Program-made: the position numbers and the translations under genes
The notes under the pieces: generated by a model
Database searches by the model: none
The model's input: the letters and a program-made list of their open reading frames with translations, nothing else
Told to the model about the DNA's origin: nothing
Shown here: piece by piece, positions 44,942 to 55,804 of the stretch
Numbering within the stretch: position 1 is the stretch's first letter
How the letters are laid out: every line of letters begins with the position of its first letter
NCBI GenBank assembly: GCA_009823505.1
Contig: VZQC01013830.1
Location: 1,063,510 to 1,127,509 of the forward strand
Direction of reading: 5' to 3'
DNA length: 64,000 nt
Source: Rhizomys pruinosus
Taxonomy: Eukaryota; Chordata; Mammalia; Rodentia; Spalacidae

Positions 44942-45470
44942 TTGTCTGTGTCATTAATCTTTTCAGAAAACCAACATTATGTTTAGTTAATTTTCTCTGT
45001 TATTTTCCTGTTTAAAGATTTTTGCTGCAATGTTTTCTTATCTCCTGCCCCCAATTTATCTTCTTTCTCTAGTTCTATAAACTGGAAACTTAGGTTATTG
45101 ATTTGAAGTCTTTCCCGGCTTTTAACATGTTCATTTAATACTACACATTTCTCTTTAAGCACTCCTTCCTTCAAATGTATTTGACAAATTTTGGTAAGAT
45201 TTATTTTTATTCTAATTTGGTTAAAAATGTTAAAAAGTTCTCAGATCTTTATTATTTTTTGGTACGTTGTTACACAAAAGTATACTGTTTAATTTTCAAA
45301 TGTTTGGGAATTTTCTCAGCTGTCTTTTTGTTCATTGATTCGACGTTTAATCTCCTTGTAGCTGGTATGCTATATGTTCTCTTTTGTTTTGAAATTTGTT
45401 AAGGTTTATTTTGCTAAGGTGCATTGGATCTGTTAAGGTATTCAAAGTCTGGTCCAATTTGATGAACATC

Positions 45471-45814
45471 CTAAGCCAGCCAGAAGAATGCATCCTCAGC
45501 TGTTGTTGCATGGACTGTGCTGTCAGCTTTAGACCATAGAGTTCCTGGCTTATGTTGGTATCTTCTCAGTAGAGAAGCATCTGGGAAGGCTGAGACTCAC
45601 GTTAAGGCAACTTTCAGTAAGATAAACAACTGGGTCACAACCGTACAGCTAAGTCAGAGTCAGGAGGACAGGGAGGATCTGGATGGTGAGCCTAGACTGC
45701 ATTACATGGGACTGAGTGGGCAGTTCAGTAGATGAAGCTTATCTTGTGTTCTCATGACAGCACGGCAGTTTCCACAGGTTATTTTCTGTGATTTATATCA
45801 GTAGTCTGTAGGGT
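45471..45814. other. Unassigned sequence
   Basis: No repeat or coding signal was recognised. Confidence 0.4.
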
Positions 45815-45819
45815 AGGTT

Positions 45820-46000
45820 ATCATGGTTAATTTTATCCATCAAATCAATTTGACTAGGCTAAGGGATGCCCAGATGGCTGGTAATGCATCACTTCTGGGA
45901 ATATCTATGAGGATGCTTAGTTCTTACTGTCTCTGCTGACTCCCCAGCCTAGCCTACCTGACCACTCGCTAGGACTTTTTCCAGAGATACACATACATTC
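45820..46000 (+). mobile_element. MLT1/MST-type MaLR LTR fragment
   Basis: 'tcatggttaattttatccat', 'caatttgactaggctaaggg', 'atgcccagatggctggtaat' and 'gggaatatctatgaggatgc' match the start of an old mammalian MaLR LTR. The 3' portion (46000-46230) is too diverged to assign. Confidence 0.65.
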
Positions 46001-46249
46001 TCTCTGCTTTCACCCTGTTCTCAGTGTGATCACACGAAGTGGTCCTGTTGGGCACAGTCAGGCCATGCCACCCCTTCCTTACCTTCCTTCCTCATGCCAA
46101 TCAAAGCCCAGGCTCTAATAGCTCCAACAGGTGGGCTTCTCTTCTGCCCTTACATCCTTCCTGATCTCCCACTTATCTGTGAGTCTCTGCTATGTCTTGA
46201 TCCCAGAGTTTTGTAGTGGGGTTAAAGAACTCTAGAGTCCATTTAAATT

Positions 46250-46495
46250 GTTTCTTCAGTTTCTTCAACTCATACATGTACACTCAGTTATTTCCTTTTT
46301 TCTTTCTTTCCTTATAACATTTATCAGTATTGGACATATAATTTACTTATTCTTTTTAATTATTGACCATATCCTCCCAACTGGAATATAAGACTATGGA
46401 GACAAGGTTCTTGATTTGGTATTGCTGTACCTCTGATGTCTGATACATACCTAACAGTTCCTTCATGGATATTTGTTGAATAGCAGAAAACGTAA
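46250..46495 (+). mobile_element. L2 LINE 3' end
   Basis: 'tggaatataagactatggag', 'acaaggttcttgatttggta', 'tgctgtacctctgatgtctg' and 'tggatatttgttgaatagca' reproduce the L2 3' terminus, which ends with the ttgttgaa signature. Confidence 0.8.
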
Positions 46496-46703
46496 ATTAT
46501 CATTGGGACTTAAATTTTGTAAGCTAATATGGGGCATAAAGAAAAAATTGCATAGACTTCAAGAAGTCAGAGCAACTAGCAAAGGTAGAGCAGGGCTTCA
46601 GATCTCAGACTTTGGGATGCCAAACCCATAATGAAGCCTAGTTGCTTTATAGGGAGGGAGGGAAAGAAAGAGAACAGAGAATGTGAGATGAAGAGTGAGT
46701 TTA

Positions 46704-46797
46704 AAAGGCAGAGGCAGGCCTGCCTGATCTACATAGTGAGTTCCTGGCCAGCTGGGGCTCCAGGGAGACCCTGTCTCAAAAAGACCCCCCCAAAAAC
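46704..46797 (+). mobile_element. B1 SINE, sense, 5'-truncated
   Basis: 'ggcagaggcaggcctgcctg', 'ctacatagtgagttcctggc' and 'gagaccctgtctcaaaaaga' remain; the head and part of the middle are missing. A C7 run interrupts the tail. Confidence 0.88.
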
Positions 46798-48217
46798 GAA
46801 TCTGAGAATTGAACTTAGTAAAGAGAAACAAGTAGAATGAATTTTAGTTATGTATTTTAAGGTACCCACTATTGGTATTGCCTTAAATACTATCATTTCA
46901 ACAATATTTAGATATTCATGATTTAGTATATATTCTTATCAGTCTTTGAGGTCTTGTGTGTATTTAACACTCACAGGCCCTCTTAGTTCTGACTAGCCAC
47001 ACTTCCAGTGCTGGGCAGTTCCATGTCGCTAATGGTGACTGTATTGGACAGCTCAGGTTTGAAAGATCGTTCTTACTTCTTTGAAAACTTGCTTCTTTTA
47101 TTCCTCCCTCATTAGAAGCATTGGCTGGTTTTGCTTGGCCTTTGTACTCCTGTGTCTGCTGTGCATGTGCTCACATGTGGATTGGGCTAATGATCTCAGG
47201 ATGTAGGTTTGCTAGTAACAGAATGTAAGTAATTTGAGGATAGAGCTACTTCCCTTTACCTCTATTCCCAGCTTAGACCTGAGGGAGCGGGGAAGCGAAG
47301 GAGAATGGATGGTGGCCGCAGCACCAAGAATGGGATCTTGATGTGTCCCTGTGGACCTGTGGCTACATGGTTTCACCTCTCCCTTCCTCTGTTTTCTTCT
47401 CCATTAAATGGGTGCAGCAGGCTCATTTATACCCGCCTAGAGGATTAATGTAAGGATGAAGAAACACTGGGCCGAAAGGACATTTGGAAAGACAAAAACT
47501 GTGTAAGTCACTTATTTAAAGTCATTGAAAGCAGCTGGTTCTTTTTCTCATCCTTGCACGAGGGTTAACTTGTGTGCAGCAGGAAGCCATGGACATTATG
47601 CTCATGCAAATTATACTCAGGTTGAGCTTGGAGAGGTGGTTAGTGTATCTGTCAGGGTGAAGGAAAGAAATGGAATTGGATCTTAAATCTGTCTCAAGAA
47701 AGATCACCCTTTGTGGATAAGGGCGCCTAAGAAAGCCAATTAGCTAGAAGGGCTTTCTGCTCAGACAGGGCTTTAACATAAGCAAGATTGGCAATTGGAA
47801 CCATCAAAGAAAGTTTCTCTTATCTAAGTGGTTGGTGGCTGGAAATCGCAAGAATCCAACTTTGCTCTGTTACCAGCTCATGTTTGAAAGCACTCCTTTC
47901 CTGGGAGAGACTTGGAACAACACATGGTCTTGTCCTCACCTGAGTGTGCCTGCTCTTGGAGTTTCTTTGTTACTATGTAGGCACTTGCTTGTGAAAGTGT
48001 TTCATTTTGTCAGACAGCCGGTGTTTGCTTCTTTATCTTCTTTATCTTTATGGTGGAGCAGTGGGGAAGGAAGAAGTAGAGCCCCTGTGCATTAGGCATG
48101 GATACATCTGACATGAGCCTCAGGAGCGTCTTCTCTCTCATGGATTTCACATGTGAATTACTATTTTTCATGGACTCTCACCTTTATTCTTCACTTTGGT
48201 TTGCTGGGTAGGTAGGC
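46798..48217. other. Unassigned sequence with a MIR relic
   Basis: 47345-47470 is MIR-like on the plus strand ('catggtttcacctctccctt', 'ttcttctccattaaatgggt', 'ggattaatgtaaggatga'). No gene was recognised. Confidence 0.45.
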
Positions 48218-48767
48218 CTGACTATTCCAAGTAGACCAGTACTGTCTGACTACTCCAGGTAGACCACTGCTGTCTGACTATTCCAGGTAGACCACTACTG
48301 TCTGACTACTCCAAATAGACCACTACTGCCTGACTATTCCAGGTAGACCACTACTGCCTGACTATTCCAGGTAGACCACTACTGTCTGACTATTCCAGGT
48401 AAACCACTACTGCCTGACTATTCCAGGTAGATCACTACTGTCTGACTATTCTAGGTAGACCATTACTGCCTGACTACTCCAGGTAGACCACTACTTCCTG
48501 ACTATTCTAGGTAAACCACTACTGCCTGACTATTCTAGGTAGACCACTACTGTCTGACTACTCCAGGTAGACCACTGCTGTCTGACTACTCCAGGTAGAC
48601 CACTACTGCCTGACTATTCCAGATAGACCACTACTGTCTGACTATTCCAGGTAAACCACTACTGCCTGACCATTACAGGTAGACCACTACTGTCTGACTA
48701 CTCCAGGTAGACCACTGCAGTCTGACTATTCCAGGTAGACCACTACTGTCTGACTACTGCAGGTAGA
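48218..48767. repeat. 28-bp minisatellite, about 19.6 units
   Basis: The unit is ctgactattccaggtagacc plus actactg(t/c). Unit starts fall every 28 bases from 48218 to the last, partial unit at 48750, so length is conserved with no net indel over 19 units. Substitutions are shared between non-adjacent units (actactcc/actattcc, ctactgcc/ctactgtc, gtaaacc variants). Not coding. Confidence 0.97.
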
Positions 48768-49733
48768 TGACTCCTCAGTGAGTCTTATGTTGGAACCTTC
48801 AATAGCTTTCTATTGCCACCTAGTTAAATCCACTCCCTAACCTCCATTTCTTTGAGATAGACTGTCTCCTTTCTGAATAAGTTTTTCCTGCTCCTTTCTC
48901 CATATGGATGTTTTCTGCTCTGGAGCTTTTCTCACAGAGGGTGCTCAACAATCCCAGTTGGCTTGAGACTGAAATGCAGTGTTGGGGCCGGAGTAGGTAA
49001 AGTCCTAGGCCCACCAGGGTGAGTCATTCACCCTTCCCTCCCTGTCTGACCCGATACCACTGATCCCATGTCTAGGGTTCTGATGAATTCCTGTTGGGTC
49101 TCTGAGCTCCTGCTCTCGTGTGTGTTTCATAGAGCACAGGCTGCTAAAAGTGTCCTTTGTATTTTTGCTCACTTCTTATCTCAGTATGTAAACTGTCACT
49201 GGATCCTTTGGAGCACCTGGCCCAGAGCCTCTCCCTTGCTGGATGTTAAGACCTTAATAGATGAATGTGTGAGTGCTGATTGGATTACATCCTCCAAGCA
49301 AGAGGAGCATCATTACTATGTTGATGGATTTTAACTAATTTTTATTTATTACAAAATAACCAGATGTACTACTGCACAGAATTTGGAAAAAAAGACAAAG
49401 CACACATAACATTTGTTGTATGATCATGATCGTGGCACAAACTACCAGTGCCTTGAAGCTATTTCTTCAGTAGACCTTTGCTCTCTTTCTCTATGTAACC
49501 AGCTACAATCTCTCTCTATGTTTCTAAAAATTCTTGGCTTTATATTATAAATTTTGTATAAATCTTCAATGATATATGTATGTATACATTTCATACATTT
49601 CTATGCGTATACACACACTTCTTATGTGTGTGTTTTATCCGTTTACCTGTACCTGCTTTGTTCCTTTTTTTTTTGCCACATCATTGATTTTTGTTTTTTT
49701 TTAGATCAGTTTCTCATTGTTGGGCATTTTTTT
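48768..49733. other. Unassigned sequence; possible L2
   Basis: 49060-49280 has L2-like composition ending in 'taatagatgaatgtgtgagt'. 49560-49630 is TA/CA-rich. No gene was recognised. Confidence 0.4.
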
Positions 49734-49871
49734 ATCTTTTTGAGACAGGGTTTCCTTGTGGCTCCAGCTGGCCTGGAACTTGCTGTGTAGACCAGCCTGG
49801 CCTCATTCTCAGAGATCTTCCTGCCTCTGCTTCCTGACTACTGGGGTTAAAGGCATGTGCTACCATGCCTA
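49734..49871 (-). mobile_element. B1 SINE, antisense
   Basis: 'tttttgagacagggtttcct', 'gtgtagaccagcctggcctc' and 'ggggttaaaggcatgtgcta' are clear; CpGs have mostly decayed, so it is older than the B1 at 19 kb. Confidence 0.9.
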
Positions 49872-49954
49872 GGTGATTTTAGAACTTTCTCCATGGCTGT
49901 CTGTCTTCCCTCCCCACTATTTCCTAAAATAAATTCTTAGAAGTAGATTTCCTG

Positions 49955-50202
49955 GGCTGGAGAGATGGCCTAGCGGTTAAGAGTGCCGACCGCTCTTGCA
50001 GAGGACCCGGGTTCGATCCCCAGCACCCACATGGCGGCCGAGAACCGTCTGAAACTCCAATTCCAGGAGAACTCCAGTTCCAGGGGAATCCGACACCTTC
50101 TTCTGACCTCCGCAGCATTGCACGACACGGGTGCACAAACTTGCATGCAGACAGTAAGTACATTCATACACATACAGAAATTAATAAAAATTAAAAAAAA
50201 AA
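49955..50202 (+). mobile_element. B3-derived SINE, 17-bp-duplication subfamily, sense
   Basis: Perfect 16-bp target copies agaagtagatttcctg (49939-49954, 50203-50218) and near-intact A box (tagcggttaag) and B box (ggttcgatccc). It carries actccaattccaggagaa then actccagttccagggga. Many CpGs remain (catggcggccgagaaccg). Together with 21044 it is the best approximation of the subfamily master. Confidence 0.96.
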
Positions 50203-50218
50203 AGAAGTAGATTTCCTG

Positions 50219-51229
50219 AGTGGCTTCAGGAGGTCTGGTGCTGCTTGTAGATTTCAGATTACACCCAGCTGAGGTAGGGAACTCTACAGGCTAAACTTTT
50301 GCTTAGACTTCAACTTTGGTTTTGACCTTGCAGTTTTAGTGCTGCCTGAAGACTTAGTGAGTATTGGTTAAAGGAGACGGACTGCATTCTGTGGCAGGGC
50401 TGAGAAAACCCAAGCAAAGCTGAAAAGTAGACTGTTTGGGGTTGGTCTGGATTCCGGGAATCGTGTCCCTGAGAATATAATAAGATGATAATTAAGCTGG
50501 GCAAGTTGTTGGTACCAGCATAGTGCAGTGTGAAAGGGCAGGCAAGGTAATGCTAGGACAAAGACCCTTGAAGATACATAGTGCATTAAATATGAGGTCC
50601 ATGCAACTGAGATGAACCCTGCCTCAGGCACAGGCCTTTCACAGTTGTCCATCCAGGAATCAAGAGATGATCAAGAGCTTCTGTAGGGCCTGTAGACTCA
50701 AAGAGCATCTCTGAATAAGCCTTGGGTAAATTCTAATGTCTGGCTGATTTTTTGCAACTCTGACTTGTCCAAACTCAGAAATGATGGTAGCAGCCCATGT
50801 CCGCTGAGAGCTTCATCTTGCAAGTCCCAACCTGCAGTAGGTTAGGGCTAATGGGGATGCAGGACAGGCTCTGGTGATTTATTTACAAGTGCACATCATC
50901 TGCTTTCCACCAGCTCGGGACTCTCTCTCTCTGTCTTTCCCACTTTATCTCTCTCATTCTCTCTCTCCATTGCTGGAGAGTGAAACTAGTGCTTTGTGCA
51001 TGATAAATAAATGACACTCATCTATGCCCCCCGTGTTCCCAATCCAGCTCAGCTCTCCTGATCTCAACGTTCTATCCCAGATCAGATGTTGCCTGTGGGC
51101 TTAACATACTATTGTTGGTAATATTTAAGAAAATCACAGAAGAGTTGGAATATTCTGGAAGATGATAAATATTCTTATTTTCAAAACAAATTTTATGAAG
51201 TATATGTTTCCACAAACAGTGGAAGTAAG
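50219..51229. other. Unassigned sequence
   Basis: A CT-rich stretch lies at 50920-50975. No gene or element was recognised; 50280-50660 shows no similarity to anything I know. Confidence 0.4.
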
Positions 51230-51244
51230 GAGAATGTATCTTTT

Positions 51245-51924
51245 TTTGATTTTTTTATTGTTATTAAACTTTTTCCATAAGTCTTACATCATTTCTCAAT
51301 CGAATCTAGAGTCACTTCCCTATCCATGCCCCCCCACCCCACCCGAGTCCCTGCACTCTGCCATACATGTCCTGCATCATTTTCTGAGTCTTTCCAGAGT
51401 ATTTTTCAGTCCTTTTTTTGTTGTTCTCTCCAACTTGTATTACTACAGTATATATACACACACATATATATATATGTACATAGTTATATATGCATAAATA
51501 TATACATACATATGCATATCACTTGAATTGGGGGACTTTTTTTTTCCTCAAGGATGTCATGTTTTCCTTAAGGAAGTGTTTGAAGGCTCCTCCTTGGCAA
51601 GCCCAAACAACCATCAATCCCGCACTTTTGCTCCACATTGGGGTATTTCCCTCCCATGGTCCCCCAAATGAAGTCCAGTAAGCATGCATTCTGTATTGAT
51701 CCCTCTGTACTGGCCTCCATGATACAGCCCAGGTAGTCCAACAATGGCAGTCTATATTCTGATGAGGCTGAAATCCCCTTAGCTGTTTAGTCCACAAGCT
51801 GGGTATCTCAGTAGTCCCCTTCTGGCATTGAAATTTTGGAGGATTCTTGGAGAGATATGAGTCTTCAGTCCATATTGGAAGGTTAAAAAGCTGTGTCTCA
51901 TGTCTTTAAGGAGTGCCAAATGAA
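51245..51924 (-). mobile_element. 5'-truncated rodent L1 3' end, antisense, with target copies
   Basis: Bounded by gagaatgtatctttt (51230-51244) and gagaatgaatctttt (51925-51939), 14 of 15 matching. The T-rich start is the antisense poly(A). Minus-strand landmarks 'gatgcaggacatgtatggca' and the GTGGGG tract match the L1 3' UTRs at 1-365 and 56215-56513. A TA/CA microsatellite (51446-51515) lies at the equivalent position. Open frames are incidental. Confidence 0.85.
51446..51515. repeat. TA/CA-rich simple repeat in L1 3' UTR
   Basis: Mixed runs of tatata, cacaca and catata. Confidence 0.85.
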
Positions 51925-51939
51925 GAGAATGAATCTTTT

Positions 51940-52045
51940 AACCCAGCACCCAGGAGGCAGAGACAGGAAGATCTCTGTTAATTTGAGGCCAGCCTGGTCT
52001 ACATAAGTTCCAGGACAACAAGAACTGTATAGTAAGATCACTTTT
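51940..52045 (+). mobile_element. B1 SINE, sense, 5'-truncated
   Basis: 'acccagcacccaggaggcag', 'gaggccagcctggtctacat' and 'aagttccaggacaacaagaa' remain. It abuts the L1 target copy at 51939, suggesting the L1 landed in or beside an existing B1. Confidence 0.82.
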
Positions 52046-52060
52046 AAAACAGCAATAAAT

Positions 52061-52215
52061 ATCCAGGTGTTGTACCACACGCCTTTAATCCCTGTACTCA
52101 GGAGGCAGAGGCCAGTGGATCTCTGTGAGTTAGAGGCCAGCCTGGTCTACACAGGGAGTTGCAGAACAGCTGTGGCTAAAGGGAGACCCTGTCTCAGAAA
52201 GACAAAAACAAAAGC
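52061..52215 (+). mobile_element. B1 SINE, sense, near full length
   Basis: It runs from 'atccaggtgttgtaccacac' through 'gcctttaatccctgtactca' and 'gaggccagcctggtctacac' to 'gaccctgtctcagaaagac' and an A-rich tail. It lies in tandem orientation with the preceding B1. Confidence 0.92.
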
Positions 52216-53354
52216 ATGAATAAAAAATTAAATCCTGGGCAAGATTCTAAAATAGGTAACTTAAAGGATGGTTTGTATAACCTTGAAAGAGCAAGCAGTA
52301 ATTACACAGAATCTTTATGAGCTAAATAAGAAGCAAATCTTGTCCCACTGACTGTACTTGTGGTAAATGTGCACACCCTAAGCTCAACAAGCCATTGGAA
52401 AAACCTGGAGGATAACCCCAGGGTCAAGGCAGAAGGCTTTGACTGGATGAGTTATTCAGGGAATTATATGCTCAGAGTACTTTTTAATGAAGCATTCTTA
52501 AGCCAGAGACAAGTTGTAGAGCAGCAAAGGTCTATTCTTGATCTTATGCTGTTAACATTTCCTTTAATCAATGACAAAGAAAGAAATATGTAGGTGACAC
52601 AAAAACGGGAGAGATAATGGATATATTGGATGAAAGAATTCATATCCAAATTGATTATTTCAGGCTTGAAAAAAATGAATTTAATTTATCAAAATGATGG
52701 CTAATAGGGTCATATGCTAGGTTTTATCCTTGCATTAAAAGAGAAAAACAAGTGCTCAAGTGTATAGTGGGGTGGTTTGGCTTACTCATATTTCAGGAGA
52801 AATTAAGTGTCAAGTGCAGAATTGGTCTGGTTGCATGAATGGATCTACAAGACCCATGATGATGAAGAGTCTTCTCCCACAGCACACATGGAAGGAAATG
52901 ACTCTTTACGGACTCTGCATATTGAGATAAAACAAAGGGCAGACAGTGTGTGGGAAAAGAACATAGTCACTTCTAGGTCTGCTGATAACAGGCTGTGTAA
53001 CAGCTTCAGGAAAATAGACCCAATCTTTTCGTGCCTCAATTTCATCATTAGTAAAATGGGTGATATTAGTTACTGGAGCAACTTTTATGAAGATTATGAG
53101 ATTGTTGAGGTCTCCTTAGAGTAACAAGGCCTTGTTCAGACTTGGAGCTCAACCAGTTTTGATTCTTTCTGTTGTGCCTGCTAATGGGTGCGACGAGATT
53201 CTGAGAAGGCTTGACATTCATGCCGATTAAAGATTTGCCGTCTAGAGAAGAGTGTATTTGGGAGCATGTGAGACATGCGTGTTATTTGTCAGAAATTATC
53301 TTGAGTGGTTCCCATGGACTATCTCACTTATTCTCTGGATCAGTTCCTTTTCTC
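52216..53354. other. Unassigned sequence with a MIR relic
   Basis: 52970-53110 is a plus-strand MIR ('cgtgcctcaatttcatcatt', 'agtaaaatgggtgatattag', 'tgaagattatgagattgttg'). The remainder shows no gene or repeat that I recognise. Confidence 0.5.
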
Positions 53355-53480
53355 ATTTCTGTGACCAAAACCTGACACAATGCAACTTAAAGGAATACGG
53401 ATTCATTTGGGTTGTGGCCGGGAAGGCGTGGCAGAGTTTATGACAGCAGGAGCATGTGGCTGGTGCTTCCGTCCGGGTAG
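53355..53480 (+). mobile_element. URR1-related hAT fragment
   Basis: 'ttctgtgaccaaaacctgac', 'caacttaaaggaatacggat', 'gggaaggcgtggcagagttt' and 'atgacagcaggagcatgtgg' match the interior of the rodent URR1-like repeat group. No terminal inverted repeats remain. Confidence 0.6.
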
Positions 53481-54276
53481 GCAAAAAGCTACTTGGCTCT
53501 CCGACTTCATTCCTGTTTCCATTCTTTATCATGGGTCATGTTAGCATCTCTGGCTGGTCAGGAGTGCTGGGGTAGTGGTGCCGAGACATCCCATCACACC
53601 CCTTCCATCTGCAACAGTGCCAGATAGCTGCTTCCTCAGGATGGAGCATAAGGCATAGTCTGAGAATGTCACTACTTTAAAAAGGATTTTTGGGATTCCA
53701 GCCAGGGGCAGAGATACAAATGAATGTGTTTTCTTAGTCTAAATTTTCATATACTGGGTCAGGTTCCATGGGAAAAAGGTCAGGCAGGACTCAGGGTTTA
53801 AGTTTCAATCATGCCCACCCCAGAATCACTGCTGGGGATTTTTCTAGAAATAGGGTACCTTATCCTTGACTCTTCCTCCACACTGATTTTCCCCTTCACC
53901 TAGCTTGGAAGCCTCAAATTCTGTCAGTTTTCATCCACGTTGCAGACTCTAGCATCTGGACCATGCTGTGTCTATTGTGTTGTTTCTCTTTTGTCTTCTG
54001 CACATCCATGATTTGCCTGATTATGAAGTCCATGAAGATTTACTATGAGTAACATAAGGGCAAGGACACCGATTCTTGGGTTCACACGTGCCTGATGCTC
54101 AGATGATTCTGTTGAATGAATGAAAGGATGAACATCAGTTGGCACATATTGCCTTTGTTCATTTATACTTACTTGTTTTATGTTGGCAACTTACTGTTTG
54201 GCTTTCAAATTGTGAGTTGTAATATCAGAGACTTGAGTCAAGTATTTTTAGGGAGAAGGAAGTGTTCATGTTCTGG
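53481..54276. other. Unassigned sequence with an L2 end
   Basis: 53995-54130 ends 'gattctgttgaatgaatgaa', an L2 3'-terminal signature on the plus strand. The rest is unassigned. Confidence 0.45.
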
Positions 54277-54731
54277 TATGTGTGTGTGTGTGTGTGTATG
54301 TGTGTGTGTGTGTGCATGTTCATGTATGTGCATGTTTGCAGGTGTGTGTGCATGTTCATGTATGTGCATGTTTGAAGGTGTGTGCATCTTCATGTATGTG
54401 TATGTTTGAAGGTGTGTGTACATCTTCATGTATGTGTATGTTTGCGGGTGTCTGCATGTTCACATATGTGCATGTTTGCAGGTATGTGTGCATATTCATG
54501 TATATGTATGTTTGCACTGGTGTGTACATGTTCATGTATGTGTATGTTTGCAGGTGTGTGTGCATCTTCATGTATGTGTATGTTTGCAGCCGTCTGCATG
54601 TTCATGTATGTGTATGCTTTCAGGTATGTGTGCATGCTCATGTATATGCATGTTTGCATGTTCATGTATGTGTATGTTTGCAGGTGTGGGTGCATCTTCA
54701 TGTATGTGTATGTTTGCAGGTGTGTGTGCAT
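54277..54731. repeat. TG array and ~36-bp minisatellite grown from a B4 tail
   Basis: A (TG)n run (54277-54315) leads into about a dozen variable units of the type catgttcatgtatgtg(c/t)a then tgtttgcaggtgtgtgtg, mostly 34-36 bp. Because 36 is a multiple of three and stops are rare, long open frames appear in several frames on both strands; their cysteine- or histidine-rich products are artefacts. Confidence 0.92.
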
Positions 54732-55045
54732 TTTGTATGGTGTGACAATGGTACACATATGTGTATGTATATGGAGACTAGAGATCAACCTCAGACAAAT
54801 GTTGTTCTTCAGAAGCTGTCTACCTTGTACACGTAGGGTCTCTCATTGGGATGTGGGGAATCACAGATTTAGCTAAGCTGGATGTCTAGCAGGCCCTGGA
54901 GATTTACCTGTCTTTGCCTCCCCAGCATAGAGATTATAAGAGCGCTCTAAATGCCTGGCTCTTTTCATGGGTGCTGGGGCTTGTGGTCAGGTCCTCATGG
55001 CTATGAAGCCAGCACTTTGCCAATGAGTGAGCTATCTCTCCCAAG
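54732..55045 (-). mobile_element. B4 SINE, antisense
   Basis: 'tggagactagagatcaacct', 'gtacacgtagggtctctcat', 'tctttgcctccccagcatag', 'gggtgctggggcttgtggtc' and 'ccaatgagtgagctatctct' are antisense B4 landmarks. Its CA-rich tail faces the minisatellite. Confidence 0.82.
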
Positions 55046-55301
55046 CTTCAGAGCCAAATCTCTGCTCTTCCACTTATTTGCAGATGTTAAATTCTCTACA
55101 TCTCTACATCTCAGTATTGTAAATTATCTCTCAGGTTTTTAGGAGCACTGAAAGGGATTATGGACATAGTACAACTATAATGTGTGTATTAATTCTTTGA
55201 AAATTCTACACAATCTACTTTGATCATATTTACCCTTATTCCCACCAACTCATAGAGACACTCCCACCTCTCCACTGCCCCTAATCTCCTGTCCTATTTT
55301 T

Positions 55302-55450
55302 GTTTTTTGTCTTTTCGAGACAGAGTTTCCCTGTAGCCCTAGGTGTCCTAGAACTCACTATGTGGACTAGGCTGGCCTTGAACTCACAGAGATCTGCCTG
55401 CCTCTGCCTCCCAAGTGCTGGGATTAAAGGTGTGTGCCACCATGCCCTGG
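55302..55450 (-). mobile_element. B1 SINE, antisense, full length
   Basis: It runs from 'tcgagacagagtttccctgt' to 'gtgtgccaccatgccctgg'. Target copies t(c)ctattttt flank it (55293 and 55451). It is inserted in the antisense L1 3' UTR. Confidence 0.92.
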
Positions 55451-55551
55451 TCTATTTTTTAAATGATAACCCATCAAGGCCAATGTGTGCTGCCTCTGTG
55501 TAAGCATGGTCTACCTACTAGGGGTTACAACCTTAAAGAAAATGCAGTGGT

Positions 55552-55804
55552 GGGGCTGGAGAGATGGCCTAGCAGTTAAGAGCACTGACCACTCTTACAG
55601 AGGACCTGAGTTCGATCCCCAGCACCCACATGGCGGCTGAGAACCGTCTGAAACTCCAATTCCAGGAGAACTCCAGTTCCAGGGGAATCCGACACCCTCT
55701 TCTGACCTCCATGGCATTGCACGACACGGGTACACAAACTTGCATGCAGACAGTAAGTACATTCATACACATACAGAAATAAATAAAATTAATAAAAAAA
55801 AATT
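55552..55804 (+). mobile_element. B3-derived SINE, 17-bp-duplication subfamily, sense
   Basis: Perfect 16-bp target copies aagaaaatgcagtggt (55536-55551, 55805-55820). It carries actccaattccaggagaa then actccagttccagggga. The A box is tagcagttaag and the B box gttcgatcccc. It sits exactly at the junction between the outer antisense L1 and the inner sense L1. Confidence 0.96.

Larger units (their letters stand above)
43920..45470 (-). mobile_element. Old L1 (L1M-type) ORF2 fragment, antisense
   Basis: 'ttttatcaaatgtgttcttt', 'gttgaggactttgcacctac', 'gggctaatgctggtctcaca', 'gaaattttctagtttttgcc' and 'gtcttttgttcattgattcg'-like segments are an antisense mammalian L1 ORF2. It is interrupted by a TG array and a B3A. 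The coding frame is destroyed. Confidence 0.82.

Noticed and set aside
48218..48767. CRISPR-like array because of 28-bp repeats
   Set aside because: The repeats are directly contiguous with no spacers, and the DNA is mammalian; it is a minisatellite.
54282..54836. 184-, 164- and 109-codon overlapping plus-strand frames and matching minus-strand frames
   Set aside because: They are produced by a TG-rich minisatellite with a unit near 36 bp; the cysteine- or histidine-rich translations are low complexity and open in several frames at once.
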